This document shows positions 1 to 6,482 of a DNA stretch of 7,126 bases, piece by piece (position 1 is the first letter of the stretch; every line of letters begins with the position of its first letter). This stretch comes from an uncultured Dictyoglomus sp. (GTDB taxonomy: Bacteria; Dictyoglomota; Dictyoglomia; Dictyoglomales; Dictyoglomaceae). The notes beneath the pieces were generated by a model. It was given only the letters and a program-made list of their open reading frames with translations, was not told the DNA's origin and made no database searches. Position numbers and translations under genes: made by a program. Where the stretch lies: NCBI GenBank assembly GCA_938039765.1, contig CALHTV010000232.1:1-7126 (forward strand), in the 5' to 3' direction.

Positions 1-956
1 TGAAAAAAGCCTTTCAGGAGATTTACCGTGTTTTAAAACCTGAGGGAATTGCTACGATAGTCTATACTCACAAATCCACCTCTGGCTGGGAAACCTTAAT
101 AAATTCACTTTTAGATTCAGGATTAGTAGTAACTGCCTCTTGGCCTATTGATACTGAGATGAAATCCCGTCTAAGAGCTCGAGAATCTGCAGCATTGGCG
201 TCCTCAGTCTATCTTGTGGCAAGAAAGATGAAAAGAGAAAAGATTGGTTGGTATAATGAAGTAAAAGAAGAGATAAAAAAATATATTTATGAAAAGCTTG
301 ATAGACTCTGGCAAGAGGGTATCTCAGGGGCAGATTACTTTATCTCTGCCATAGGCTCTTCTATTGAGATTTTTGGCAAATATGAAAAGGTAATGGACTA
401 CGAAGGAAATATCATAAGAGCAGATAAACTATTAGAATTTGTAAGAGAAGTGGTAACTGATTATACTGTTCGTCAGATTTTGCATAATGGTATTGCTGGA
501 GAACTTTCAACCCTTACAAGATTTTATATTCTCTGGAGATGGACCTATCAAGAGGCAAAGGTAGAGTTTGATGATGCAAGAAAAATTGCCCAAAGTGTGG
601 GGATAGACTTATCAAAGGAGTGGAACAAGGGATTTATTGTGAAGGAGAAGGAGTTTGTAAGGGTTTTAGGTCCCCATGAGAGGGATTATAAAGAGCTTAA
701 GGATTCTGAAGAACTTATTGATATACTTCACTATGTACTTCTTCTCTGGAAAGATGGGAAAAGAGAAGAAATGAAAAATGTACTCTCCGAGAATAACTTT
801 GGAAATAGGGAAGCCTTTTACAAGGTTGCCCAAGCTATATCTGAGACATTACCTGTAGAAAGTAAAGAGAAAAAACTTTTAGATGGTTTTCTCTCTGGTA
901 AAGAGAGACTGCTAAGTGAACTAAATAATAATGATAGGCAGGGGAGGTTATTATGA
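1..956 (+). CDS. DUF1156-family adenine-specific DNA methylase (COG1743), C-terminal part
   Basis: The frame is open from base 3 to the TGA at 954-956 and continues beyond the left edge, so 317 residues of a larger protein are visible. The first internal ATG (159) is not the real start, because the 52 residues before it match the family. Visible residues 4-15 (F..IYRVLKPEG) resemble the end of the methyltransferase Rossmann core. Residues 21-53 carry the family block Y-T-H-K...GWE.L...L..SG..V..SWPI.TE. The stretch SAALASSVYLVARK follows, and further on comes the conserved LTRFYILWRWTY...FDDARK.AQ..G. The catalytic (D/N)PP(Y/F) motif and Zn-ribbon would lie upstream and cannot be checked. Known family role: amino-methylation of adenine in DNA, acting in the cytoplasm and found in defence islands. 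The stop overlaps the next start (ATGA), so the two genes are almost certainly co-translated. What this methylase protects or recognises is unknown. Confidence 0.9.
   Translation, partial: KKAFQEIYRVLKPEGIATIVYTHKSTSGWETLINSLLDSGLVVTASWPIDTEMKSRLRARESAALASSVYLVARKMKREKIGWYNEVKEEIKKYIYEKLDRLWQEGISGADYFISAIGSSIEIFGKYEKVMDYEGNIIRADKLLEFVREVVTDYTVRQILHNGIAGELSTLTRFYILWRWTYQEAKVEFDDARKIAQSVGIDLSKEWNKGFIVKEKEFVRVLGPHERDYKELKDSEELIDILHYVLLLWKDGKREEMKNVLSENNFGNREAFYKVAQAISETLPVESKEKKLLDGFLSGKERLLSELNNNDRQGRLL
943..947 (+). promoter_or_regulatory. Ribosome binding site of the DUF499 ATPase
   Basis: GGAGG lies five bases before the ATG at 953, inside the last codons of the methylase. It fixes the ATPase start and supports translational coupling through the ATGA overlap. 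Confidence 0.8.
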
Positions 957-3490
957 AACCATTTTGGATGATAGCAAAGCCTCATAGGGATATAATTGAA
1001 GACGAACCTAAAATGGATGTCCTTGCAGCAGACCTATGGGATGTTTTTAAAGGGAGGGCACCCAAAGAATATCAAAATTCTGAAGAATTTTTCAGAAGAA
1101 CCCACCCAACCTATGGATTGGAAAATCTATTTGCTATTGCAAAAAATAGGCTTCAAGGAAAAGGTGGAGATCCTGTTATCCAACTTCAGACTCCTTTTGG
1201 GGGAGGAAAAACCCATTCTTTAATTGCTCTTTATCACAATGCGAAAGAATGGAATGCTAAAGTTGTAGTCTTCTCAGGGGATAAATTCTCTGTAGGGGAA
1301 CAAGAACATTCCCTTTGGGAAGAAATAGAAAGACAACTTGAGGGAGAGCCAAAAAAGCTAAAGGGCTTTATAACTCCGGGTGGTGAAAAAATAAGGGAAC
1401 TTCTTTCAGAGCATCAACCCCTCATCATACTATTAGACGAACTTCATGAGTATGCCACAAAGGCATTAGGTGTGAGAGTTGGAGATTCAAATCTTGCCTC
1501 TCAAATTATAACCTTTATCCAGGAACTTACTAGTGCAGTAAGAACCTTAGATAAAACTATTCTTTTTGTTTCTCTACCTTCAAGTAATCCCTATAGAGAT
1601 GAAAAGTCCGAAGAAATTTTGTTAAGTTTGAAAAATATTTTGGGTAGAGTAGAGAAAATTTATACACCAGTGCAGGATGATGAGATTCCGTTGGTAATTA
1701 GAAAAAGACTTTTCAGTAGTATTAATGAGGAGGAAGCCGAAAAGGTAATAGACGAATTCTTAAATTATGCAGAAAGGGAAAAATTACTTCCCGAAGGAGT
1801 TGAAAAGGCAGATTATCGGGAAAAATTTATAAAAAGTTATCCTTTTCAGCCTGAGGTAATTGATGTTTTATATAAAAGATGGGGAAGCTTTCCCAATTTC
1901 CAAAGAACAAGGGGCGTGCTAAGAATTCTTGCCTTGTTAATACATTCCTTAAAAGATTCCCAAATTCCCTTTATAAGATTGGGAGATTTCCCTCTGGAAA
2001 ATGAAGATCTAAGAAGAGAACTTATAAAGTATATTGGTCCAGAGTATGACAGTATTATAAGTCAAGATATAACATCAAAAGATTCTGGGGCAAAGAAAGT
2101 AGATAAAGATCTGGGAGAGGCTTATACTTCCTTCTCCTTTGGTACAAAATGTGCCACTGCTATTTTTATGTACTCTTTTTCTGGTGGACCTGAAAGAGGA
2201 GCAACCCTTAGTGAAATAAAGCTTTCCTGTGCCGATACTTCAGCTCCAAGCAGTATCATTGTGGAAGCAATAACAAAACTAAAAGAAAATCTCTTCTACC
2301 TTTCCGATACTGGATTATTCTTTACTAACCAACCAAACCTAAATCGTGTTCTCTTAGATAAAATGGAAAATATAAGTGAAAAAGATTTAGAAGAGGAAGA
2401 AAAAAAACTTTTGGAAACTTTTTCTAAAGGTCAGCATTTTGAGATCCATATTTGGCCTAATAATTCAAGAGATATTCATGATACAAAGGATTTAAAACTT
2501 ATTATTCTAAAGGACAGAGAAAAAGCCAAGGAGATTTTTGAAAATTATGGAGATAAACCAAGGGTTTACCGCAATACTCTCATTTTCCTTTCCCCATTGG
2601 AATCTAAAAAAATAGATTTCTATAATTTCTTGAAGAGAAAAATAGCATGGGAAAGAATAGAAAGTGATAAAAAACTAACTCTTACCGATGATCAAAGAAG
2701 GGAAGTGGCAGATAATGTGAAAAAAGCTAAAAGTGATACTAAGAAACAACTTAGAGAACTTTACCGTATCCTTTTAATTCCTTCAAAGGATGAGTTTAAG
2801 GAAATAGATTTAGGTATCCCTACTTATGGTGTTGATATGGATATAGACAAAGAAGTTTATGAAAAACTAAAAAGTGAGAGTGAGCTTCTTGAAAGATTAA
2901 GCCCATTAATCATAAAGGAAAAATATCTCAGCGATAACCCTTATGTTTCTACTAAAAATATAATAGAGACCTTTTATAAAACACCAGGAGAAATAAGAAT
3001 ACTCACAGAACAAGTTCTCATAGATGCCATTAAGGAAGGAGTTAAACAGGGTTTGTTTGGGGTAGAATATTTAGAAAATGATGTTCCTATACCTCAATAT
3101 TTTAAAGAAGAATTTCAGCCAAGATTAGAAGAAAAGGAGATCATAATTAAAGCGGAATTACGCCAGAAAGAAGAAAAGGAGAGAGAAAAAATAAAAGATG
3201 AAACTGAGACTTATGTAGCACCTCAAACTTTTGGAGTTAAAGAAGAAGTAGGTTTAAAGGAGAGCGTTAAGTCCTATAAGAAAATTCACCTTAAATTGAA
3301 AATTCAACCGGGTAAACTTTCAGATATTTCAAGGATTGTTAAACTTATTACAAATAACTTTAAGGTTATAAACATAACTGTAACAATATCTGCTCAAGAT
3401 GGAGAAATTCCCATAGAGGATTATGAGAATAAAATTAGGGAAACTATAAATCAAGCAAATATTGAATTAGAAAAAGAAGATTTAGAATAA
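953..3490 (+). CDS. DUF499-family AAA+-like ATPase (COG1483), defence-associated
   Basis: A complete 845-residue protein, starting at the ATG that overlaps the methylase stop. Walker A is TPFGGGKTH at residues 80-88. Walker B is a hydrophobic run ending LLDELHE at 160-166, with D162/E163 as metal and catalytic acids. A sensor-1-like strand TILFVSLPSSNPY is at 202-214. YPFQP (296-300) and the Arg-rich FQRTRGVLR helix (316-324) match blocks I associate with this family. Residues about 719-760 are highly charged and probably helical, and a small alpha/beta domain closes the protein. The C-terminus looks natural, so the gene appears intact. It is soluble, with no signal peptide or membrane segment. 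DUF499 ATPases are found next to DUF1156 methylases, often with a helicase/nuclease, in proposed phage-defence modules. The ATPase may drive remodelling or sensing of foreign DNA, but that mechanism is inference. No terminator is visible after the stop; the sequence runs straight into a truncated MNT gene. Confidence 0.93.
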   Translation: MKPFWMIAKPHRDIIEDEPKMDVLAADLWDVFKGRAPKEYQNSEEFFRRTHPTYGLENLFAIAKNRLQGKGGDPVIQLQTPFGGGKTHSLIALYHNAKEWNAKVVVFSGDKFSVGEQEHSLWEEIERQLEGEPKKLKGFITPGGEKIRELLSEHQPLIILLDELHEYATKALGVRVGDSNLASQIITFIQELTSAVRTLDKTILFVSLPSSNPYRDEKSEEILLSLKNILGRVEKIYTPVQDDEIPLVIRKRLFSSINEEEAEKVIDEFLNYAEREKLLPEGVEKADYREKFIKSYPFQPEVIDVLYKRWGSFPNFQRTRGVLRILALLIHSLKDSQIPFIRLGDFPLENEDLRRELIKYIGPEYDSIISQDITSKDSGAKKVDKDLGEAYTSFSFGTKCATAIFMYSFSGGPERGATLSEIKLSCADTSAPSSIIVEAITKLKENLFYLSDTGLFFTNQPNLNRVLLDKMENISEKDLEEEEKKLLETFSKGQHFEIHIWPNNSRDIHDTKDLKLIILKDREKAKEIFENYGDKPRVYRNTLIFLSPLESKKIDFYNFLKRKIAWERIESDKKLTLTDDQRREVADNVKKAKSDTKKQLRELYRILLIPSKDEFKEIDLGIPTYGVDMDIDKEVYEKLKSESELLERLSPLIIKEKYLSDNPYVSTKNIIETFYKTPGEIRILTEQVLIDAIKEGVKQGLFGVEYLENDVPIPQYFKEEFQPRLEEKEIIIKAELRQKEEKEREKIKDETETYVAPQTFGVKEEVGLKESVKSYKKIHLKLKIQPGKLSDISRIVKLITNNFKVINITVTISAQDGEIPIEDYENKIRETINQANIELEKEDLE

Positions 3491-3492
3491 CT

Positions 3493-3681
3493 AACTTTCA
3501 TAAAAAGAGAAGTGATATCGATATTCTCGTAGATTTTTACGAGGTCCCAGATCTTTTGAAATTTATTGAACTTGAAAGAAACTTAGAGGAATTGCTAAGG
3601 ATTAAACTAAATTTGGTTCCTAAGCCTGCCCTACGTTTGGAATTGAGAGATAAAATTTTGAGTGAGGCAGTAGAAGTATGA
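3493..3681 (+). pseudogene. MNT-type nucleotidyltransferase antitoxin, 5'-truncated remnant
   Basis: Read in the frame ending at TGA 3679-3681, the sequence gives HKKRSDIDILVDFYE, then PDLLKFIELERNLEELL, then VPKPALR and RDKILSEAVEV. This is the usual order of the C-terminal two-thirds of MNT proteins, which AMPylate the partner toxin HepT. The DxD metal motif is present (codons 3514-3522). The N-terminal half with the glycine-serine of the GSx10DxD motif is missing, and the homology starts within about ten bases of the DUF499 stop. No ATG, GTG or TTG opens this frame before the homology. The third acidic residue, normally the Asp of a VDLV-like strand, is Asn here (AAT at 3610-3612). The remnant is therefore catalytically dead as well as truncated. 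Its stop still overlaps an ATG at 3678, the usual MNT-HepT arrangement. Confidence 0.8.
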
Positions 3682-3961
3682 AAAGAGAATACAAAGTTCT
3701 GATGAATTTATGAAAGAAGAAAAAACTAAGAGCGCGGTTATTAGGGAAATTGAGGTGATTGGTGAGGCAAATAAAAATATCTCCGAATCTATAAGAACTA
3801 AGTGCCAAGAATTACCATGGAAAGATATGGCAAGAATGAGGGATAAAATTATCCATTTTTACCTTGGAATTTATTACGAAACAGTTTGGAAAGTTATCAA
3901 AGAAAGACTACCTGAAATTAAACAACTAATTTCAAAAGTACTTGAAGAATTAAAATTTTAG
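3678..3961 (+). pseudogene. HepT-type toxin (DUF86), N-terminus damaged
   Basis: The expected start is the ATG at 3678, overlapping the MNT stop. It reads MKREYKVL, a normal HepT beginning, then hits a stop after 11 codons. The rest of the protein is in another frame, from about 3689 (IQSSDEFMKEEK) to TAG 3959-3961. About 20 residues of the first helices are missing. The remainder is well preserved: AVIREIEVIGEA, NI...R, PWKDMARMRDKIIHFY and a helical C-terminus. The HEPN RNase motif RX4HXY is intact at 3839-3862 (R, H, and the Tyr that MNT modifies). HepT is an RNase toxin neutralised by AMPylation from MNT. A shorter product of 83 residues could start at ATG 3710, but there is no ribosome site before it. 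I therefore call this a pseudogene, while a residual short HEPN peptide cannot be excluded. Confidence 0.82.
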
Positions 3962-3980
3962 GGTCAGGTCTTGCAATATA
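3961..3980. repeat. Possible conserved end of the REP-type transposase element
   Basis: The short sequence GGGTCAGGTCTTGCAATATA begins exactly at the last base of the hepT stop codon and includes the 3' end of the minus-strand transposase reading frame. From memory, near-identical GGTCAGGTCTTGCA strings flank related Y1 transposase genes in other bacteria, so this may be the element's boundary. The matching other end is not found here, because the element is truncated on that side. Low confidence. Confidence 0.35.
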
Positions 3981-4620
3981 ACTTTTCTTCCTTTTCCTCT
4001 ATCCTTTTAATAGCTCTACTAACTGTTGTATAATGCACGCCCAAACATTCTGCTATCTCCCTTATACTATATCCATATTCTACATGAACTTTATAAACTA
4101 TTTCGCCCCTTGTCTTATCATCTCAAGCTTTAAATATATGTTCAAGTGATGGCCTCGTTATATATTGTTGAAATTTCGCTATCTCACTTAGTCTCTCTTT
4201 ATCTTTTGTCAATTTCTTGATTCTCTCCATAAACTTATCCTTCCCTAAATATAGTTGTCCCTTTATTTCTTCTCATGGCGCTTTCGCCTTTAATCCTTCA
4301 TATACAAACCTTTTATATCAGACTTCAGCCTCTGCCCTCTCTCTAACAAATTGTAAAAAGACTCAGTCTTTTTTCAAGCATGGAAGATCTTCTGTAATAC
4401 ATAAAAAACTCTGTTGTGCCTACGATTGAATTGCTGTGTTTATATATCTCGTTCAGTTATCTTATTTCTCGGGATGAGTTTCCTTCAAGAGTTTCTATAG
4501 ATGATAATGGTTATTCATAAGACAGTATTCATAAAGTAGCCAGTTGTATCTTCTTACCACAAAACATAATACCTCAAGAAATTTAGTGAAATCTTCATCA
4601 TTAAGAAATATAAGTGTAAT
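3964..4620 (-). pseudogene. IS200-like / REP-associated Y1 transposase (COG1943), heavily degraded
   Basis: Read leftwards from about 4615, the fragments appear in family order. First come IFLNDEDFTKFLEVL and RRYNW, then CLMNNHYHL with the HUH-type HxH metal motif (4501-4524). Next are IETLEGN..RE.R and FNRRHNRV in shifted frames. Last is a long C-terminal stretch: RFVYEGLKAKAP, EIKGQLYLG, ITRPSLEHIF and a helix-turn-helix (SIREIAECLGVHYTTVSRA, about 4003-4080). It is broken by at least two frameshifts and several in-frame stops. The TGAs at 4273-4275 and 4123-4125 sit where the family usually has Trp, consistent with TGG-to-TGA changes. Around 50 residues, including the region expected to hold the catalytic Tyr, are absent between the HNRV block and the C-terminal part. 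The N-terminal 30 or so residues are also missing, since the glycosyltransferase fragment takes over at about 4604. Known role: single-strand DNA transposase. This copy is dead. Confidence 0.88.
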
Positions 4621-4761
4621 TATGCCTGCATACAACAGAAGAAATCTTTTAGAGATTGTCCTTCCTCAAATACAAATCAAGATTTTAAAGGAGAGTATGA
4701 GGTAATAGTATCTGACGATGGTTCAAATGATGGAACAAAAGAATATAAGGATCTGGTATAA
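4601..4761 (+). pseudogene. Family 2 glycosyltransferase, N-terminal fragment with a frameshift
   Basis: In frame 2 the sequence from 4610 reads ISVIMPAYNRRNLLEIVL, the classic first strand and helix of a GT-A fold family 2 glycosyltransferase. The reading then moves to frame 1 near 4660-4670 and continues NQDFKGEYEVIVSDDGSNDG, followed by TKEY. This includes the DDGSxDGT nucleotide-sugar-binding motif (4714-4737). A TAA follows at 4759-4761. Only about 50 of the usual 250 or more residues remain. Nothing of the acceptor half or the second catalytic motif is present, and the lectin-like fragment on the other strand starts at about 4750. Intact homologues build cell-surface polysaccharides from nucleotide sugars. 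There is no partner gene nearby, so this is a displaced fragment. Confidence 0.8.
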
Positions 4762-5022
4762 AAGCTATCCACTGGACCCATGCAGAAGGCACTGTGTTCC
4801 CTTTGTCATCCACCAATGATATCCAGAATCCTTGAGGGGTTACATCTACTGCACAGCTTGATACAGCTTTACCTCCAACCTGTGCTGATGTCAAAACTAC
4901 TGGAATTTGAGAAAAGGGTGTGGAAAATGTTATCCTTTGTCCATGTCCTGCTGTCAATACTCCATATTGGGGTGCCTCTACAGCTACATTTTCTAATTTT
5001 AAGCGTAGTTACCCACTATAAA
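4751..5022 (-). pseudogene. H-type-lectin-like domain fragment (possibly phage tail or surface protein)
   Basis: Read leftwards from 5008, the frame gives LENVAVEAPQYGVLTAGHGQ, RITFSTPFSQIPVVLTSAQV, CAVDVTPQGFWISLVDD and VPSAWVQWIAFIPD. The pattern xVxFxxPFxxxPVVxxS...xGFxxxxxD...VxWIAF resembles the beta-sandwich H-type lectin domain found at the ends of tail fibres and secreted adhesins. The frame is closed by TAA at 5009-5011. Just upstream a second frame (IVGNYA) can be joined by restoring one T in a T/A run, suggesting a frameshift in a longer gene. The only possible start in the main frame is a TTG at 4955-4957 without a convincing ribosome site. After IAFIPD the frame continues to 4685 through sequence that belongs to the opposite-strand glycosyltransferase fragment, so the domain is cut at about 4750. 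The family call is by pattern only; the remnant status is firmer. Confidence 0.55.
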
Positions 5023-5067
5023 ACTTAAAGAGGAAGCAAAAGGCAAAGAGGGAAAAAGAGGATGGAA

Positions 5068-5088
5068 GGGGGGACTTTTAGTCCCCCC
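5068..5088. terminator. GC-rich hairpin, likely terminator of the GH4 operon
   Basis: GGGGGGACT (5068-5076) and AGTCCCCCC (5080-5088) form a perfect 9-bp stem with a TTT loop, starting four bases after the GH4 stop on the minus strand. In the plus direction the stem is followed at once by TTTTT (5089-5093), a textbook intrinsic terminator. In the minus direction it is followed by a looser pyrimidine-rich tract containing TTTTT. It probably ends the GH4 operon and also blocks plus-strand readthrough from the remnant region. Confidence 0.8.
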
Positions 5089-5091
5089 TTT

Positions 5092-6450
5092 TTACTTATA
5101 ATGTTTTTTCATCTCTTCATTCCAAGGCTGAGAGAGAAGAGTTTCTACCAAATTCTTACCTTGTTCAAAACTCTTTGTTCTTGGATCATCCATAACCATT
5201 AAAAGAAGACTTGTTCTATCTCCCTCTCGGAAGGCTTGAAGAATTCTTTCCATTCTTAACCACCTTGGTATCAACACATACAACATCAATCTTGAAGGTA
5301 TTTTCTCAATTTTTTCCCTCTCTATCCCATTCCCATCCACATAAACTGGTATCTCTACAATTACATCGTCTGGAATTCCTGGAATCGCTCCATTGTTGGG
5401 TACATTTAAAACAAGTCTCCTCCTGTGATTGTTAACAATAGCATCTACAAATGGAATAATTGATTCCATACTTTCTTCCATAGGAAGCTCCTTTACTATA
5501 GAAACATTTGGATCTCTTGCAAGTCTTTCCATCTGCTGAAGCCTCAATTTTAAACCATATAAGTACATAGTCCATCCTATTGGAGAATCAGGACCCCCTG
5601 CAGGAAACCATTTCTTCTGTTCATTGAAATCAGTATGAAACCACCAAGGGGATACTGCCCTTGGAGTATCTCCTATAGGAAATAACCCATAAAGCCGATA
5701 CATCTCTACACTAGCTGGGGAAAGTTCAGCATATTCCCAAGGAGATATCATGTAATCGTAAGAATTCCAAAGTTTTTGGGCCTCCTCTTCTATCCATTTA
5801 TCTAATATGGGATAAGCATCCTCCCCTTTATATTTAAACTTAGTAAGAAAAATACAATGATTAAATCCTGCCACTTGTTCTTCTACATCCTTAGGATCTA
5901 GTTTGAGAACTCTTAAAATTCCAAATAATCCTAAATATCCATGACAAAATCCTACCACTTTTAAACTACTTTCCCTTAAAGCTAAATTGGTGCTTTCAAA
6001 AACAGGATTTGAAACCTGCATATACCAAGCATTAGGAGCATATTTCTCTACATCTTTCACCAGCTCTCTCACAAATTTTAATTGCTCATAGGCAGCAAAT
6101 CCTCCATAGTAATCACTTACCCTATCTCCAAAACCCCGATAATATCCTAAACTCTCCATTATCTCTCTTTCTTTTTCCATATTATGGTAGCCACCAATTT
6201 TTACAGTATTTATAACAAAATCTGCTCCTTCAATTGCTTTCCTCCTATCAGTGGTCCTTTCAAGCTTTAGGTTTGTACCAGCCTCTTGCATGTATTTTTC
6301 TGCCAAACGGTAAACTAAGTCTAACCTATTCTCATCAATATCCATAAAAACCACGGTACTTCCAGAAAGATCTTTGTAATAATTTAAATCCTGAATGAGT
6401 TTCATAGAAAAGGCAACACTCCCTGCACCAATAATAGTAATCTTAACCAT
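5092..6450 (-). CDS. Glycoside hydrolase family 4, alpha-glucuronidase-like
   Basis: An intact 452-residue protein, the usual GH4 length. It begins with a Rossmann NAD-binding fold (ITIIGAGSVAF, residues 4-14), followed by the acidic end of strand 2 (MDIDENRL) and GADFVINTVKIGG. NP is at 148-149. The metal site is C169 in the CHGY block (5935-5946) and H198 in AGFNH. GH4 enzymes hydrolyse glycosides through NAD+-assisted oxidation at C3 and need Mn2+ or a similar metal, usually under reducing conditions. Within the family CHGx goes with alpha-glucuronidases, CHSx with alpha-glucosidases/galactosidases, CHEV with alpha-galacturonidases and CNVP with phospho-glycosidases. CHGY therefore points to glucuronides, not phosphorylated sugars, but the substrate is inferred. 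No signal peptide is seen, so it acts in the cytoplasm. It lies 32 bases downstream of an OppF-like ATPase gene on the same strand, fitting hydrolysis of an imported oligosaccharide. The start is fixed by a strong ribosome site. Confidence 0.93.
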   Translation of the reverse strand: MVKITIIGAGSVAFSMKLIQDLNYYKDLSGSTVVFMDIDENRLDLVYRLAEKYMQEAGTNLKLERTTDRRKAIEGADFVINTVKIGGYHNMEKEREIMESLGYYRGFGDRVSDYYGGFAAYEQLKFVRELVKDVEKYAPNAWYMQVSNPVFESTNLALRESSLKVVGFCHGYLGLFGILRVLKLDPKDVEEQVAGFNHCIFLTKFKYKGEDAYPILDKWIEEEAQKLWNSYDYMISPWEYAELSPASVEMYRLYGLFPIGDTPRAVSPWWFHTDFNEQKKWFPAGGPDSPIGWTMYLYGLKLRLQQMERLARDPNVSIVKELPMEESMESIIPFVDAIVNNHRRRLVLNVPNNGAIPGIPDDVIVEIPVYVDGNGIEREKIEKIPSRLMLYVLIPRWLRMERILQAFREGDRTSLLLMVMDDPRTKSFEQGKNLVETLLSQPWNEEMKKHYK

Positions 6451-6455
6451 AAATC

Positions 6456-6463
6456 CACCTCCT
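6456..6463 (-). promoter_or_regulatory. Ribosome binding site of the GH4 gene
   Basis: AGGAGGTG on the minus strand, five bases before the ATG at 6448-6450 (seven from the AGGAGG core), confirms the GH4 start. The 32-base gap to the preceding gene shows no clear promoter or terminator, so the two genes look co-transcribed. Confidence 0.85.
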
Positions 6464-6482
6464 CTATAAAATTTAATTTTTT

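Noticed and set aside
159..161. ATG as the start of a short independent gene upstream of the ATPase.
   Set aside because: The 52 codons before it are in frame and match the DUF1156 methylase family, so it is an internal Met.
3515..3524. Ten-base palindrome ATATCGATAT as an operator.
   Set aside because: It encodes the conserved Asp-Ile-Asp of MNT, so coding constraint explains it.
3466..3525. A -1 frameshift could fuse the end of the DUF499 protein to the MNT remnant, since the MNT frame is open from 3466.
   Set aside because: The A-rich stretch before the stop is not a recognised X-XXY-YYZ slippery site in the right phase, no stimulatory structure is evident, and the fused domain would lack its catalytic GS.
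3620..3808. Minus-strand open frame of 62 codons.
   Set aside because: It is the shadow of the MNT/HepT sequences and is low in complexity (runs of Phe and Leu).
4217..4429. Plus-strand open frame of 70 codons.
   Set aside because: It lies opposite the transposase remnant, resembles no protein I know, and has no ribosome site.
4780..5028. Plus-strand open frame of 82 codons.
   Set aside because: It is antisense to the lectin-like fragment, whose minus-strand translation has a far more protein-like pattern.
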